Of a stretch of 64,000 bases of DNA, positions 1 to 10,989 are shown one piece after another. The translations under genes and the position numbers were made by a program. How positions within the stretch are numbered: the first letter of the stretch is position 1; every line of letters starts with the position of its first letter. The DNA lies in contig NZ_JACLZI010000016.1 of assembly GCF_014280935.1 (NCBI RefSeq), positions 38,149 to 102,148 on the forward strand. The letters are read 5' to 3'. The stretch comes from Aquibacillus kalidii (GTDB taxonomy: Bacteria > Bacillota > Bacilli > Bacillales > Amphibacillaceae). Below the pieces are notes generated by a model. That model had not been told where the DNA came from, made no database searches, and worked only from the letters and a program-made list of their open reading frames with translations.

Positions 1-291
1 CAATATCAAAAGTTATTCCAAATCGATAATGTTGAATTAGAGTTTGAAGAAGATGCACTTCGTGAAATTGCTAAAAAAGCTATTGAAAGAAAAACTGGTG
101 CACGTGGACTTCGTTCTATTATCGAGGGAATTATGCTTGATGTTATGTTCGAACTTCCTTCTCGTGATGATATTGATAAATGTATTATTACAGAGGAAAC
201 CGTTACGCTTGAAAATGGCCGTCCGAAGCTTGTATTAAGTGATGGAACAGTTAAAGATGGAAATAAAGAAACACCTAAAGAAAGTGCATAA
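1..291 (+). CDS. clpX: ClpX, ATP-dependent Clp protease ATP-binding subunit (3' end only)
   Basis: The window opens inside this gene; frame 1 encodes the last 96 residues, ending at TAA 289-291. The peptide contains the ClpX C-terminal small AAA+ domain, with the sensor-2 segment [10 protein letters not shown] and the following [11 protein letters not shown]. ClpX is the hexameric unfoldase that recognises tagged substrates and threads them into ClpP. The hydrophilic tail rich in Lys, Glu and Thr is normal for Bacillus ClpX. The order clpX-lonB-lonA-ysxC matches B. subtilis, which supports the call. Walker motifs and the zinc-binding N domain lie outside the window. Confidence 0.95.
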   Translation, partial: QYQKLFQIDNVELEFEEDALREIAKKAIERKTGARGLRSIIEGIMLDVMFELPSRDDIDKCIITEETVTLENGRPKLVLSDGTVKDGNKETPKESA

Positions 292-307
292 AGAAATACA
301 ATGACGA

Positions 308-342
308 AACCCCTTGCTACATAGAGAGCAAGGGGTTTTTTC
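308..342 (+). terminator. Rho-independent terminator of clpX
   Basis: An 11-bp perfect stem (AACCCCTTGCT at 308-318 with AGCAAGGGGTT at 327-337) is followed by a T run, 17 bases after the clpX stop codon. Confidence 0.9.
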
Positions 343-460
343 TAGTATAGCCATTTGGTTAGGTGGTTAAGTTATTTTTTAATTTCTATAGCAAGTTTCA
401 ACGTTTAGTCTGGTTAAACAAGGAAATACTAACAAATATCACGTTTAATGGAGGTACATC

Positions 461-2137
461 ATGGATCTTGTTAGCATTGTTGTCATTATCCAGCTTTTCT
501 TCGGTATAGTTATTGGACTATACTTTTGGAACTTGTTAAAAAGCCAGCGAACAAGTAAAAACACTATAGAAAAAGAGTCAGAAAAAGAGTTAGAAAAATT
601 ACGTAATATGAAGAAAGTGAAACTATCAGAACCTTTATCAGAGCGAATCCGACCAAAACAATTGAATGAGATAATAGGGCAAGAGGATGGAATAGAAGCT
701 TTAAAAGCAGCTATTTGTAGTAGTAATCCACAACACGTTATTATATATGGACCGCCTGGGATTGGGAAAACTGCAGCTGCAAGACTCGTACTAGAGGAAG
801 CGAAGCGTAATGCAAACTCCCCATTTAAAACTGTTGCACCCTTTGTTGAATTAGATGCAACCACTGCCCGTTTTGATGAACGTGGAGTAGCTGATCCACT
901 AATTGGCTCCGTCCATGATCCTATTTATCAAGGAGCCGGTGCTATGGGACAAGCAGGTATACCTCAGCCCAAACGAGGGGCCGTATCTAATGCTCACGGT
1001 GGGGTGTTATTTATTGATGAAATAGGGGAATTACATCCTATTCAAATGAATAAGTTGTTAAAAGTTTTAGAAGACAGGAAAGTTCACTATGAGAGCGCCT
1101 ATTACAGTGAGAGTAATAAAAATATTCCTACACACATACATCAAATATTTACGAATGGGTTACCTGCTGATTTCAGACTAATTGGAGCTACAACTAGAAT
1201 GCCAGAGGAAATCCCCCCTGCGATTCGGTCTAGGTGCTTAGAAATTTATTTTAGAGAACTGGAACCAGAAGAAATTACATCTGTTGCATCAAGAGCTAGT
1301 GAAAAGGTTAATTGTAAGATTGCTCCCGAAGCACTTCAAGTATTATCGATGTATGCTCGTAATGGTCGAGAATCTGTAAATATGATCCAAATTGCAGCAA
1401 GTATTGCAAAGAAAGACCATCGGGCAGAGATATCACAATCGGACATGGAATGGGTTGTGGAATCTAGCCGGCTTTCTCCGAGGATTAAACCGTTCATTTT
1501 CTCTAAAAGTAGAATAGGTAAAGTAAATGGATTAGCAGTACAGGGCCCGAGTACTGGTCATTTACTGGAAATAGAGTTTATGGTTTTACCGACACTGGAT
1601 AAAGGGAATATTACAATAACGGGGATTGCCGAAGACGAAACAATTGGCAATCAATCTAAGTCCATCAGAAGGAAAAGCATGGCTCGAGGATCGATAGAGA
1701 ATGTAACGACATTACTTCGCTCAATTGGACTTCCAGCACATGAATATGATATCCACGTCAATTTTCCAGGAGGAATTCCAGTTGATGGGCCATCTGCTGG
1801 TTTAGCAATGGCGGTAGGGATTTATTCCAGTATTCAAAAGCTTCCTGTTTGCCATGATGTGGCCATGACAGGTGAAATTAGCATACATGGTGAAATAAAG
1901 CCTATTGGTGGTGTTTTGACCAAAATAAGAGCTGCTAAACAAGCAGGTGCCAAAAGGGTGATCATTCCAAAAGAAAATTACCAAGCAATATGTGATAAAA
2001 TAACAGGGATAGAAATCATACCTGTTGAGAAATTTAGTGAAGCTCTTCCGCTAGTGTTAGAAGGAGAAGAAAATAATTTCTCACTAAATAAAGGGATGAA
2101 TCGTGATCAATCACCCCCCTCAAGACAATCTATCTAA
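461..2137 (+). CDS. lonB: LonB, Lon-like ATP-dependent protease (forespore type)
   Basis: This 558-residue AAA+ serine protease matches the family's usual length of about 550. An N-terminal membrane segment lies at about residues 3-26. The Walker A motif GPPGIGKT is at 97-104 and the Walker B region contains FIDEIGEL. The C-terminal Lon protease domain has catalytic Ser445 in GPSAG and Lys488 in LTKIRAAKQ, 43 residues apart as in other Lon proteases. In B. subtilis LonB is made in the forespore under sigma-F and lies just upstream of lonA, as here. The start is supported by GGAGGT just upstream. Unlike LonA it lacks the large N-terminal substrate-binding domain. Confidence 0.95.
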   Translation: MDLVSIVVIIQLFFGIVIGLYFWNLLKSQRTSKNTIEKESEKELEKLRNMKKVKLSEPLSERIRPKQLNEIIGQEDGIEALKAAICSSNPQHVIIYGPPGIGKTAAARLVLEEAKRNANSPFKTVAPFVELDATTARFDERGVADPLIGSVHDPIYQGAGAMGQAGIPQPKRGAVSNAHGGVLFIDEIGELHPIQMNKLLKVLEDRKVHYESAYYSESNKNIPTHIHQIFTNGLPADFRLIGATTRMPEEIPPAIRSRCLEIYFRELEPEEITSVASRASEKVNCKIAPEALQVLSMYARNGRESVNMIQIAASIAKKDHRAEISQSDMEWVVESSRLSPRIKPFIFSKSRIGKVNGLAVQGPSTGHLLEIEFMVLPTLDKGNITITGIAEDETIGNQSKSIRRKSMARGSIENVTTLLRSIGLPAHEYDIHVNFPGGIPVDGPSAGLAMAVGIYSSIQKLPVCHDVAMTGEISIHGEIKPIGGVLTKIRAAKQAGAKRVIIPKENYQAICDKITGIEIIPVEKFSEALPLVLEGEENNFSLNKGMNRDQSPPSRQSI

Positions 2138-2196
2138 TTTAGAATTACGCTTATAGTTTTACAAAGGATTAACTTTTCTTTAAACTTTAATCAATG

Positions 2197-2229
2197 GATA
2201 GCTTCAAAGTGTATAAGGAACTATCTTTT
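2197..2229 (+). terminator. Possible weak terminator or hairpin between lonB and lonA
   Basis: GATAGCTTC (2197-2205) can pair with GAACTATC (2218-2225) with one bulged base, and TTTTG follows. The loop is 12 bases and the stem is weak, so transcription could continue from lonB into lonA. Confidence 0.3.
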
Positions 2230-2265
2230 GTAGTATTATAGTTCGTGTAACTATGGAGGTGCGAA

Positions 2266-4599
2266 ATGACTGAATCAAATAAAATTACAATTCCACTTCT
2301 TCCATTAAGGGGATTACTTGTATTTCCTACAATGGTTCTCCATTTAGATGTTGGAAGAGATAAATCTGTAAATGCGTTAGAGAGAGCAATGATGGATGAC
2401 CATAATATCTTTCTAGCTGCTCAAAAAGAAAGTGCCTTAGACGAACCCGATGAAAAAGATATTTATCGAATTGGAACACTTGCCAAGGTAAAGCAAATGC
2501 TCAAATTACCAAACGGTACGATTCGTGTTTTAGTAGAAGGGATTCATCGTGGGGAAATCGTTCGATTTATAGAAGATGAGGATCAATTCTTAGTTGAAGT
2601 AACAGAATTTAAAGATGTTCATAGTAATAAAAATGAAGAGGCTGCTTTAATGCGATCTTTATTGGATCAATTTGAACAATACATAAAAATATCCAAAAAG
2701 ATTAGCCAGGAAACTTTGGCAACTGTTGCGGATATTGATGAACCAGGTAGATTAGCTGATATTGTGGCATCTCATTTAAGTTTGAAGATTAAGGATAAAC
2801 AAGAGCTTTTAGAAGTGGATGATGTTAAAAAACGTTTGAAGCGTTTAATTGATATCATCACAAACGAAAGAGAAGTTCTTAATCTAGAAAAGAAAATTGG
2901 CCAGCGCGTCAAAAAATCGATGGAAAAAACCCAAAAAGAATATTACTTAAGAGAACAAATGAAGGCTATTCAAAAAGAGCTGGGTGATAAAGACGGTAAA
3001 ACTGGTGAAGTCGCTAAAGTAAAAGATAAAATTGAAAAATCGGACATGCCTGAGCGCATCCGAGATGTCGCACTAAAAGAACTAGACCGTTTTGAAAAAG
3101 TCCCACAGAGCTCTGCTGAAAGCTCCGTAATCAGAAATTATCTAGAATGGTTAATTGCATTGCCTTGGACAAAGGAAACAGAAGATAACTTAGATATTAA
3201 CCACGCTGAAGAAACACTTGATGAGGATCATTATGGTCTAGAAAAGGTAAAGGAGCGTGTCCTTGAGTATCTTGCTGTCCAGCACCTTACGAAATCACTT
3301 AAAGGACCTATCCTTTGTTTAGTTGGTCCTCCAGGTGTTGGGAAAACATCGTTAGCTAGATCCATAGCACGGGCAATTAACCGCAACTTTGTGCGTATTT
3401 CATTAGGTGGGGTCCGTGATGAAGCTGAAATTCGTGGACATAGAAGAACCTATGTCGGTGCGATGCCTGGACGAATCATCCAGGGAATGAAAAAAGCAGA
3501 TACGATTAATCCGGTCTTTTTGCTAGATGAAATTGATAAAATGGCGAGTGACTTTAGAGGGGATCCTTCTTCTGCGATGCTAGAAGTCTTAGACCCTGAA
3601 CAAAACAGTACATTCAGTGATCATTTTATTGAGGAGACGTATGACTTGTCTCAAGTTATGTTTATCGCAACAGCCAATAATCTAGGCTCTATCCCTGGAC
3701 CGCTATTAGATCGAATGGAAGTTATTTCGATTGCTGGTTATACAGAATTAGAAAAGCTTCACATTTGTAAAGATCATTTACTACCTAAACAAATAAAGCA
3801 AAATGGTTTAAATAAAGGTCAAGTTCAATTTAGAGACGAAGCTTTAATTAAACTCATTCGAACTTATACTAGAGAAGCTGGTGTTAGAGGATTAGAAAGA
3901 GAGTTAGCATCGGTATGCAGAAAGGCCGCAAAGATCATTGTATCGGAAGGAAAGAAGCGAGTTGTTATCACAGAGAAGCAATTGGAAACAATGCTAGGAA
4001 AACCCCGCTTCCGTTATGGTATGATGGAAGAGGAAAATCAAGTTGGTGCTGTTACAGGACTAGCTTATACAGCGGCTGGTGGCGATACGTTATCGATTGA
4101 AGTTAGTTTAGCGCCTGGTAAAGGTAAATTGACACTTACAGGTAAGCTTGGAGATGTTATGCAGGAATCAGCACAAGCAGCGTTTAGTTATATTCGTTCG
4201 CGTGCGGATGAGCTTAATATTGATCCAAATTTTCATGAAAAAAATGATATTCATATCCATGTGCCTGAGGGAGCAACACCGAAAGATGGTCCTTCAGCAG
4301 GTATTACGATTGCAACAGCCTTAGTATCTGCTTTAACTGGCAGGCCAGTAAAAAAAGAAGTAGGTATGACAGGTGAAATTACGTTAAGAGGTAGAGTTTT
4401 GCCTATCGGAGGTCTTAAGGAAAAATCGTTAAGCGCCCACCGTGCAGGTATTACAACAATTATCATGCCGTACGATAATGAAAAGGATTTAGAGGATATA
4501 CCAGAGAGTGTTCGAAATGATTTAACCTTTATACCGGTGAAACATTTAGATACAGTTTTGGAACATGCCTTATTGGGGGAGAAACATGAAAGTAACTGA
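2266..4599 (+). CDS. lonA: LonA, ATP-dependent Lon protease
   Basis: This 777-residue protein has the full LonA architecture: a substrate-binding LON N domain (about 1-200), a coiled-coil linker (about 200-300), an AAA+ module with Walker A GPPGVGKT at 354-361 and FLLDEIDKM as Walker B, and a C-terminal protease domain. Catalytic Ser677 lies in DGPSAG and Lys720 in GGLKEK, with the family spacing of 43. Lon degrades damaged and short-lived regulatory proteins in the cytosol. The start ATG follows the ribosome-binding site GGAGGTG. Its 3' end overlaps ysxC, so the two are probably translated from one message. Confidence 0.97.
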   Translation: MTESNKITIPLLPLRGLLVFPTMVLHLDVGRDKSVNALERAMMDDHNIFLAAQKESALDEPDEKDIYRIGTLAKVKQMLKLPNGTIRVLVEGIHRGEIVRFIEDEDQFLVEVTEFKDVHSNKNEEAALMRSLLDQFEQYIKISKKISQETLATVADIDEPGRLADIVASHLSLKIKDKQELLEVDDVKKRLKRLIDIITNEREVLNLEKKIGQRVKKSMEKTQKEYYLREQMKAIQKELGDKDGKTGEVAKVKDKIEKSDMPERIRDVALKELDRFEKVPQSSAESSVIRNYLEWLIALPWTKETEDNLDINHAEETLDEDHYGLEKVKERVLEYLAVQHLTKSLKGPILCLVGPPGVGKTSLARSIARAINRNFVRISLGGVRDEAEIRGHRRTYVGAMPGRIIQGMKKADTINPVFLLDEIDKMASDFRGDPSSAMLEVLDPEQNSTFSDHFIEETYDLSQVMFIATANNLGSIPGPLLDRMEVISIAGYTELEKLHICKDHLLPKQIKQNGLNKGQVQFRDEALIKLIRTYTREAGVRGLERELASVCRKAAKIIVSEGKKRVVITEKQLETMLGKPRFRYGMMEEENQVGAVTGLAYTAAGGDTLSIEVSLAPGKGKLTLTGKLGDVMQESAQAAFSYIRSRADELNIDPNFHEKNDIHIHVPEGATPKDGPSAGITIATALVSALTGRPVKKEVGMTGEITLRGRVLPIGGLKEKSLSAHRAGITTIIMPYDNEKDLEDIPESVRNDLTFIPVKHLDTVLEHALLGEKHESN

Positions 4600-5170
4600 T
4601 GCTGAGATAGTAATTAGTGCTGTTTCTAAGAAACAGTATCCTGGAGAATTATTACCAGAGATTGCCCTTGCCGGTCGATCTAATGTGGGGAAATCTTCGT
4701 TTATTAACAAAATGATCAATCGAAAAAGTTTAGCACGAACTTCTTCTAAGCCAGGAAAGACACAAACATTAAACTTCTATAAAATTAATAATGCTTTTCA
4801 TTTTGTAGATGTGCCTGGTTACGGTTACGCTAAAGTTTCTAAGAAAGAAAGAGAAGCATGGGGAAAAATGATCGAGGAGTATTTTGTTGAGCGTGAAAAC
4901 TTAAGACTTGCTGTCCTTGTTGTGGATATTCGTCATGAGCCAACAAGAGATGACATTGCGATGTATGAATTTCTAAAGCATCATGAATTACCTGTGGTGG
5001 TCATCGCAACTAAATTAGATAAAATATCAAAAAGTAAGCGCGCAAGCCACATTAAACGAACAATTCAAACGTTAAATTTAGATCCTAATGATATTATTAT
5101 TCCTTTCTCATCTGAAACAGCAGAAGGAAAAGATGATGCATGGAGAATTGTTCAACAGTACATTTCGTAA
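4586..5170 (+). CDS. ysxC: YsxC/EngB, ribosome-biogenesis GTPase
   Basis: This is a 194-residue EngB-type GTPase. The G1 P-loop GRSNVGKSS, a threonine-rich switch I ([12 protein letters not shown]), G3 DVPGYG and G4 TKLDK are all visible. The family acts in late assembly of the 50S subunit and is essential in B. subtilis. The frame is open upstream to an ATG at 4565, but the ATG at 4586 is chosen because GGGGGAG lies just before it and the resulting N-terminus, [13 protein letters not shown], aligns with B. subtilis YsxC. This start overlaps the end of lonA by 14 bases, consistent with translational coupling. Confidence 0.96.
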   Translation: MKVTDAEIVISAVSKKQYPGELLPEIALAGRSNVGKSSFINKMINRKSLARTSSKPGKTQTLNFYKINNAFHFVDVPGYGYAKVSKKEREAWGKMIEEYFVERENLRLAVLVVDIRHEPTRDDIAMYEFLKHHELPVVVIATKLDKISKSKRASHIKRTIQTLNLDPNDIIIPFSSETAEGKDDAWRIVQQYIS

Positions 5171-5180
5171 GCCAAATTAG

Positions 5181-5216
5181 AAAAGAGGAGCATTTACAAG
5201 ATGCTCCTCTTTTCTT
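5181..5216 (+). terminator. Rho-independent terminator of the lonA-ysxC unit
   Basis: A 13-bp perfect inverted repeat (AAAAGAGGAGCAT, 5181-5193, with its complement at 5201-5213) is followed by T-rich sequence. Confidence 0.9.
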
Positions 5217-5265
5217 GTTCTAACGTTAGAATTGTTTTATTAGTCTTTTTTATTTATTTTTTGGA

Positions 5266-5748
5266 TCACTTTTTCTTATACAGTAGATATATACCTAATC
5301 CGATTAGAATGAGAGGCCAATAATTTTCTAGTACATTTACTAACTCATTTATCCCATTGAACCAACCTGGTTTATTTGAGGCGAAGATGGCAAATAATGC
5401 TATTAGAAAAAGTATTAAGCCAGGTAACAATCCTTTTTTTGTTTTTTGAAATTTTACTAGAAATGCAATCGAAAGGATAAGTGGATAAACGCCCCAATGG
5501 TCTATCCAAAAAGGATAATGGTTAAGTCCGTGAGAATGTATTCCTAACCCAAGTAACACAATACCGGGGAATAAATTTTTATAATCATTGGAAATATAAC
5601 TATACAAGGTAAAGGCCGCACCGATTAAAAGAAGAAGTGTTGGCCATGAATAGAAATCTGTTAAAATAGGTAGCCTTAGCTGCTTTAGTAAGAAATAAAT
5701 TCCTATACCAATTAGTAAGAAAGCAGGAAGGGCTTGTTGTTTTTTCAT
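5266..5748 (-). CDS. Small integral membrane protein, LiaI/LiaF-like transmembrane region
   Basis: This 160-residue protein is almost entirely hydrophobic, with five or so membrane segments. It carries repeated motifs of the type FLLIGIGIYFLL and LILIGLGIYLLY near both ends, which resemble the membrane region of LiaI/LiaF-family and DUF5668 proteins. It starts at ATG 5748 behind a strong GGAGG ribosome-binding site on the minus strand. It occupies the position of B. subtilis ysxD between ysxC and hemA, but I cannot confirm homology by eye, and no catalytic residues are visible. A role in envelope sensing is inference. A PerR-like box lies just upstream of its start. Confidence 0.8.
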   Translation of the reverse strand: MKKQQALPAFLLIGIGIYFLLKQLRLPILTDFYSWPTLLLLIGAAFTLYSYISNDYKNLFPGIVLLGLGIHSHGLNHYPFWIDHWGVYPLILSIAFLVKFQKTKKGLLPGLILFLIALFAIFASNKPGWFNGINELVNVLENYWPLILIGLGIYLLYKKK

Positions 5749-5763
5749 TTTTAATCCTCCAGA

Positions 5764-5778
5764 TTATAATTATTATTA
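5764..5778. promoter_or_regulatory. Candidate PerR/Fur-family operator
   Basis: TTATAAT-T-ATTATTA matches the PerR box TTATAATnATTATAA at 14 of 15 positions. It lies between the divergent membrane gene and hemA, and hemA is a PerR target in B. subtilis. The region is very AT-rich, so chance is a real alternative. The box is about 200 bases from the hemA promoter but adjacent to the minus-strand gene. Confidence 0.35.
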
Positions 5779-5978
5779 ATTAGTATTCATTTCTTGATTA
5801 TATACATTAAATATGATAAAGTACATATTGTTTAATATAATGAAATTAGCAATTATTGCTTAATTTTTAATGATTCGGTATAGAACTATATTAATAAAAG
5901 AACGTAATCATATTGATTATCTTAACACAATTGTTTCATAGTCTGTTCATATTTCATCAAGAAATTAGGGTTGCTTCA

Positions 5979-5987
5979 TGTTATAAT
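5979..5987 (+). promoter_or_regulatory. Extended -10 promoter of the hemAXCDBL operon
   Basis: TGTTATAAT fits the extended -10 form TGnTATAAT and lies 49 bases upstream of the hemA start. No good -35 hexamer is seen at 16-18 bases spacing, as is common for extended -10 promoters. Confidence 0.6.
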
Positions 5988-6035
5988 AGGACAGGTATGG
6001 AAGTAAGGCTACATGTTTTTTGGGGGTAGATAAAA

Positions 6036-7403
6036 GTGCATATATTAGTGGTGGGTATAAATTATAGAACCGCCCCTGTTGAAGTTAGAGAGAAGCTTAC
6101 TTTCCAAGAAGATAAGCTTCAAGAAGCAATGATTGCATTGAATAAACGCAAAAGTATTCTTGAAAATGTGATTATCTCAACATGCAATCGTACAGAGATA
6201 TATGCGGTTGTGGATCAACTTCATACAGGAAGGTATTACATCAAGCAATTTCTAGCGGACTGGTTTGAAGTAGACAAAAATAGCTTTACTCCACATCTTG
6301 CTATTTATGAAAATGATGGTGCCATCGAACATTTATTTAAAGTGACTAGTGGACTAGATTCAATGGTGGTTGGGGAAACACAAATTCTAGGACAGATGAA
6401 GCAATCCTTCATGGTAGCACAACAATCTTGCACAACTGGCACTATATATAATGAATTATTTAAACAAGCCGTTACACTTGCGAAGCGCGCCCATAATGAA
6501 ACGGAAATTGGTGATAGTGCTGTTTCCGTGAGCTATGCAGCTGTTGAATTAGCTAAAAAGATTTTTGGTGAATTAAGCGGCAAGCATGTCGTGATCTTAG
6601 GTGCTGGAAAAATGGGAGAGCTAGCTGCAAAGAACCTACAAGGATCTGGTGTTAGTAAAATTACTGTTATTAACCGCACCTTAGCTAAAGCAGAATTACT
6701 TGCTAAGCAATTTAATGGAGAAGCCAAGCATCAAGAAGAGTTATCTAATACCCTACTCGATGCAGATATATTAATAAGCTCTACAGGATCTGATAATTAT
6801 GTGCTTACTAAAGAAACACTAGAACCAGTGCACAAGAAACGTAGGGGGAGACCTTTATTTCTTGTTGATATTGCAGTTCCAAGAGACCTTAATCCTAATT
6901 TAGCAGATATGGAAAGTGTCTTTCTTTATGACATCGATGATCTACAAGGTATTGTTGATGCTAACCTTGCAGCGCGTAAAGCAGCTTCAGAAGAGATTGA
7001 ATTAATGATAGAACAAGAAATTGTTAACTTTAAAGAATGGCTGCAAACACTAGGTGTTGTACCAGTTATTTCTGCATTGCGTGATCATGCTTTGTCAATC
7101 CAGGCAGAGACTATGCAAAGCATTGAACGCAAAATGCCAAACCTAACTGATCGTGAACGCAAGGTGTTAAGTAAGCATACCAAAAGTATTATTAATCAAT
7201 TGTTAAAGCAGCCAATCTTACAAGCTAAAGAATTAGCCGCTCAACCTAATGCAGACGAGTCATTAGATATGTTTATGAAGATTTTTGGGATCGAGGATAT
7301 GGTGCGTGAGGAAGTAAGCAAACAGGAATCGAATAAAGTAATTTCTTTCGAGAAGAACGGTAAAATTTCTTTCTCATCCTTAAAAAATGTATCCACGCGT
7401 TAG
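6036..7403 (+). CDS. hemA: HemA, glutamyl-tRNA reductase
   Basis: This 455-residue enzyme reduces glutamyl-tRNA to glutamate-1-semialdehyde, the first committed step of the C5 haem pathway. The N-terminal domain has the catalytic Cys50 in STCNRTE. The signature around [15 protein letters not shown] follows, then a Rossmann domain with [13 protein letters not shown] for NADPH, and a C-terminal helical dimerisation domain. The start is GTG, chosen because MHILVVG aligns with B. subtilis HemA and GGGGGT precedes it. It heads the tightly packed hemAXCDBL operon. Confidence 0.97.
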   Translation: MHILVVGINYRTAPVEVREKLTFQEDKLQEAMIALNKRKSILENVIISTCNRTEIYAVVDQLHTGRYYIKQFLADWFEVDKNSFTPHLAIYENDGAIEHLFKVTSGLDSMVVGETQILGQMKQSFMVAQQSCTTGTIYNELFKQAVTLAKRAHNETEIGDSAVSVSYAAVELAKKIFGELSGKHVVILGAGKMGELAAKNLQGSGVSKITVINRTLAKAELLAKQFNGEAKHQEELSNTLLDADILISSTGSDNYVLTKETLEPVHKKRRGRPLFLVDIAVPRDLNPNLADMESVFLYDIDDLQGIVDANLAARKAASEEIELMIEQEIVNFKEWLQTLGVVPVISALRDHALSIQAETMQSIERKMPNLTDRERKVLSKHTKSIINQLLKQPILQAKELAAQPNADESLDMFMKIFGIEDMVREEVSKQESNKVISFEKNGKISFSSLKNVSTR

Positions 7404-7421
7404 AGGAAGGATTTTTAATAC

Positions 7422-8240
7422 ATGCTGGAATTAAAAGGTCTACATGAAATTATTCTAATTATATACGGCATTAGTGTTATGGGATATTTTATCGATTTTA
7501 TTCAAAGAAACCAGAAGGCTAATAGATTAGCCTTCTGGTCACTTACTATGGTTTGGATTTTACAAACCATTTTTTTATTATATCAAGTAATTTCCAGACT
7601 AGAATTTCCAGTTTTTAGTTTCTATGACGGATTATTCTTTTATGCATGGATCCTAGTAACATTTTCTTTGCTCATTAATCGGTTTTTTAAGGTAGATTTT
7701 CTTGTGTTTTTCACAAATGTATTAGGTTTTTTTATCATGTTGATGCACATTGTAACAAAGGTCGGAATGAACGGAAGTAACAAAGGTGTTGAGTTAGTAA
7801 ATGAGTTATTAATTGCTCATATTACACTTGCGCTTGTGTCCTATGGTTTCTTTACGCTATCTTTCGTATTTTCTATTATGTTTTTATTACAATATAGACT
7901 ATTAAAAGTAAAAAAAGGTTATAAGTGGATAAAACGATTAGGAGATTTGGAAGGGATGGATCGTCTTTCTTTTCGAACGATAACGTTTGGAGTGCCAATG
8001 CTCTTAATTTCTATGATCCTTGGAATCGTATGGGCATACTCATCAGGTGCAGAATTCTATTGGTATGATATTAAGACGATTGGATCTATCATAGTCTTAT
8101 TCGTGTACACTGCCTATTTATATATGAGAATAGGAAAAGGGTATCGTGGTAAGTCTATATCTATTATTAATTCTGGTGCATTTTTGTTTTTGTTAACCAA
8201 TTTCTTTTTGTTTAGTACACTATCAAATTTCCATTTATAA
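7422..8240 (+). CDS. hemX: HemX, cytochrome c assembly-type membrane protein
   Basis: This 272-residue polytopic protein has about eight membrane segments and belongs to the CcsA/HemX family. It includes conserved histidine-containing loops such as LIAHITLALVSYG and a Trp-rich segment near GIVWAYSSGAEFYWYD. In B. subtilis HemX lies between hemA and hemC and lowers the cellular amount of HemA protein; the same position is kept here. The start follows GAGGAAGG. Whether it also handles haem is not known from the sequence. Confidence 0.92.
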   Translation: MLELKGLHEIILIIYGISVMGYFIDFIQRNQKANRLAFWSLTMVWILQTIFLLYQVISRLEFPVFSFYDGLFFYAWILVTFSLLINRFFKVDFLVFFTNVLGFFIMLMHIVTKVGMNGSNKGVELVNELLIAHITLALVSYGFFTLSFVFSIMFLLQYRLLKVKKGYKWIKRLGDLEGMDRLSFRTITFGVPMLLISMILGIVWAYSSGAEFYWYDIKTIGSIIVLFVYTAYLYMRIGKGYRGKSISIINSGAFLFLLTNFFLFSTLSNFHL

Positions 8241-8264
8241 AGGAAGTAGTAGGAGGATTTCTGT

Positions 8265-9194
8265 ATGAGAAAAGTTGTAATTGGATCTAGAAAAAGTAAT
8301 CTAGCTCTAACCCAAACAAATTGGGTGATAGATCAATTGAAACAGGCTGGGGCTCCATTTGAGTTCGAGGTAAAGAAAATTGTAACGAAAGGAGATCAAA
8401 TCCTTGATGTTACACTTTCTAAAGTTGGTGGAAAAGGCTTATTCGTTAAGGAAATTGAACAGGCAATGTACGACCATGAAATTGATATGGCCGTTCATAG
8501 TATGAAGGATATGCCAGCCGAAATCCCAACAGGCTTAACGATTGGAACAATCCCTGTTAGAGAAGATCATCGCGATGCATTTATTTCAAATGGAAATGTA
8601 CGATTAAAAGATCTACCTGCTGGTTCAATAGTGGGAACTAGTAGTCTGCGAAGAGGTTCGCAAATTTTAGTGGAACGTCCAGACTTAGAAATCAAATGGA
8701 TACGTGGGAATATTGATACACGATTAAAAAAATTAAAAGAGGAAAATTTTGATGCGATTATCCTAGCTGCAGCTGGACTGATTCGTATGGGATGGGGAAA
8801 TGAAGTTGTAACGGAATACCTGGAACCAGAAATCTGCGTTCCAGCTGTTGGTCAAGGTGCATTGGCAATTGAGTGTCGAGATGATGATCATGAATTAAGA
8901 GAATGGTTGAACAGGATCAACGATGCAGACACTGAGCGTACCGTTACAGCAGAAAGAACTTTCTTGCACCTATTAAACGGTGGCTGTCAAATTCCGATAG
9001 GTGGTTATGCTTATTTAGATGGTCAAGATGTTATCTTGACAGCATTAGTTGCTACACCTGATGGGAAAACAGTATTGAAGGAAGTAGTTCGTGGAAACGA
9101 TCCTCTTAAAGTTGGTCAAGAAGCTGCTGAGCGTATGAAAGCGCAAGGTGCAGATAAAATAGTAGAAGATGCAAAAGAGGAGCTCGACAAGTAA
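8265..9194 (+). CDS. hemC: HemC, porphobilinogen deaminase (hydroxymethylbilane synthase)
   Basis: This 309-residue enzyme joins four porphobilinogen molecules into hydroxymethylbilane in the cytosol. The N-terminus [13 protein letters not shown] is typical, as are VHSMKDMP and the arginine-rich [11 protein letters not shown] that binds the growing chain. Cys241 in [10 protein letters not shown] is the residue that carries the dipyrromethane cofactor. The start follows an AGGAGG ribosome-binding site. Its stop codon overlaps the hemD start (TAATG), so the two are probably coupled. Confidence 0.97.
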   Translation: MRKVVIGSRKSNLALTQTNWVIDQLKQAGAPFEFEVKKIVTKGDQILDVTLSKVGGKGLFVKEIEQAMYDHEIDMAVHSMKDMPAEIPTGLTIGTIPVREDHRDAFISNGNVRLKDLPAGSIVGTSSLRRGSQILVERPDLEIKWIRGNIDTRLKKLKEENFDAIILAAAGLIRMGWGNEVVTEYLEPEICVPAVGQGALAIECRDDDHELREWLNRINDADTERTVTAERTFLHLLNGGCQIPIGGYAYLDGQDVILTALVATPDGKTVLKEVVRGNDPLKVGQEAAERMKAQGADKIVEDAKEELDK

Positions 9195-9973
9195 TGGAGA
9201 ATACTCTTGCTGGTAAAAAAATTCTAGTTACACGTGAAAAGAGTCAAGCAAAAGTTTTTGCGGAGAAACTAGAAGAAGTGGGTGCTATTCCATTAATAGC
9301 TCCACTTCTTACCTTTGAGGCCAATTACTCAGAAGAAAATCAGGCATTGTTACAGGAACTTCACGAGTTTACATGGGTATTTTTTACAAGTGCCAATGGC
9401 GTGAAGTTCTTTTTCGAACTAATGGAATTATATAAAGTGGATCGCTCAGCCCTTCAGTCGATTCATATTGCTGTTGTGGGAAAAAAAACAGCGCAACAGC
9501 TACATGATTTCGGATTAGAAGCTGATTTTTGTCCAAGTGTATTTAATGGGGAAGAAATGGCAAGTGAATTTCTCGATAAATATTCCAATAAAGAACGAAT
9601 CTTACTTGCTTGTGGAATGAAATCAAGAAAAGAAATTCCAAATCTATTGAAGAAGCACCAAGTTGCTTTTCGAAAATTGAAATTGTATGATACTCTATTA
9701 AATGAGAAAGCTCAACAGACTTTGGTTGAGTACATAAGCAATCATGAAATTGATGCGTTAACATTTACAAGTCCTTCTACTATTCATGCTTTTGTAAAGC
9801 TAACAAAAGATTATCCTGAGGTACAAGACTTCGTTATGAAAAATAATCTATGCTTATGTATTGGTGCAACAACGGAGAGAAAAGCTAAGCGTGTTGGTTT
9901 TTCAAATATTCGAGTGCCAAGTGTTTATTCGATCGATGGTATGATTCAAGAGCTCATTCATTATTTTAAATAG
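9194..9973 (+). CDS. hemD: HemD, uroporphyrinogen-III synthase
   Basis: This 259-residue protein closes and inverts hydroxymethylbilane to uroporphyrinogen III. HemD sequences diverge strongly, but the two-lobed pattern is visible: [15 protein letters not shown] at the start, [14 protein letters not shown] in the first lobe and [11 protein letters not shown] in the second. The ATG overlaps the hemC stop by one base. The position between hemC and hemB makes the call firm. Confidence 0.95.
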   Translation: MENTLAGKKILVTREKSQAKVFAEKLEEVGAIPLIAPLLTFEANYSEENQALLQELHEFTWVFFTSANGVKFFFELMELYKVDRSALQSIHIAVVGKKTAQQLHDFGLEADFCPSVFNGEEMASEFLDKYSNKERILLACGMKSRKEIPNLLKKHQVAFRKLKLYDTLLNEKAQQTLVEYISNHEIDALTFTSPSTIHAFVKLTKDYPEVQDFVMKNNLCLCIGATTERKAKRVGFSNIRVPSVYSIDGMIQELIHYFK

Positions 9974-9992
9974 AAAGGTTTCGGTGAGATTG

Positions 9993-10970
9993 ATGCAAGA
10001 TATTACTTTTAATAGACATCGTAGATTACGTTCTTCTAACAATATGAGGGCGTTGGTACGTGAAACACAATTAACAACGGATGACTTTATTTATCCTATT
10101 TTTGTGGTAGAAGGTGCAAATGAAAAACGAGAAGTTCCATCGATGCCTGGTGTGTTTCAAGTTTCATTAGACCATCTAACAGAAGAAATGAACGAGTTAA
10201 TTGGTTTAGGAATCAAATCTGTGCTGTTATTTGGTATTCCTAAAGAAAAAGACGAAGTAGGGACACAGGCTTATTGTGAAACAGGGATTGTTCAACAAGC
10301 ATTACGTCAAATTAAGCGTGATGTACCAGAAATGGTAACAATTGCTGATACATGTTTGTGTGAATATACCTCTCATGGCCATTGTGGAATTATCCATGAT
10401 GGAGATGTACATAATGATGAATCACTGGAATTAATCGTGCAAACAGCTGTATCGCAGGCTAAAGCGGGTGCAGATATTATTGCGCCGTCTAACATGATGG
10501 ACGGATTCGTTGCAGCTATTCGTAAAGGATTAGATGAGGCAGGATTTGTCAATACACCTATCATGTCCTATGCAGCCAAATATGCTTCTGCCTTTTATGG
10601 ACCGTTCCGTGATGCTGCTGGTAGTGCACCGCAATTCGGTGATCGCAAAACCTATCAGATGGACCCAGCTAATCGTCTGGAAGCTTTAAGAGAAGTGCAA
10701 TCAGATATGGATGAGGGTGCAGACTTTATTATCGTTAAACCAGCTCTTTCTTATCTAGATATTATGCGTGAAGTGAAAGACCGCTTTAATGCCCCAGTAG
10801 TTGCTTATAATGTAAGTGGAGAATACGCCATGGTAAAAGCAGCTGCGTTAAATGGATGGATTGATGAAAAGGCAATTGTTCTAGAAAAATTAACATCGAT
10901 GAAACGTGCTGGAGCAGACCTAATCATTACGTACGCTGCTAAAGATGCAGCCAAGTGGCTAAATAACTAA
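9993..10970 (+). CDS. hemB: HemB, delta-aminolevulinic acid dehydratase (porphobilinogen synthase)
   Basis: This 325-residue enzyme condenses two 5-aminolevulinate molecules to porphobilinogen. The metal-site region [14 protein letters not shown] is present, and the Schiff-base lysine regions are recognisable in [20 protein letters not shown] and [11 protein letters not shown] chose ATG 9993 because its N-terminus aligns with B. subtilis HemB and GGTGAG lies just ahead. An in-frame GTG at 9984, behind AAAGG, is an equally possible start that would add three residues. The gene lies 19 bases after hemD. Confidence 0.96.
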   Translation: MQDITFNRHRRLRSSNNMRALVRETQLTTDDFIYPIFVVEGANEKREVPSMPGVFQVSLDHLTEEMNELIGLGIKSVLLFGIPKEKDEVGTQAYCETGIVQQALRQIKRDVPEMVTIADTCLCEYTSHGHCGIIHDGDVHNDESLELIVQTAVSQAKAGADIIAPSNMMDGFVAAIRKGLDEAGFVNTPIMSYAAKYASAFYGPFRDAAGSAPQFGDRKTYQMDPANRLEALREVQSDMDEGADFIIVKPALSYLDIMREVKDRFNAPVVAYNVSGEYAMVKAAALNGWIDEKAIVLEKLTSMKRAGADLIITYAAKDAAKWLNN

Positions 10971-10989
10971 ACCATGTAGAGGTGAAAAG

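Noticed and set aside
445..864. Minus-strand frame of 139 codons opposite lonB
   Set aside because: It is antisense to the AAA+ region of lonB, which is a clear full-length gene, and has no start signal.
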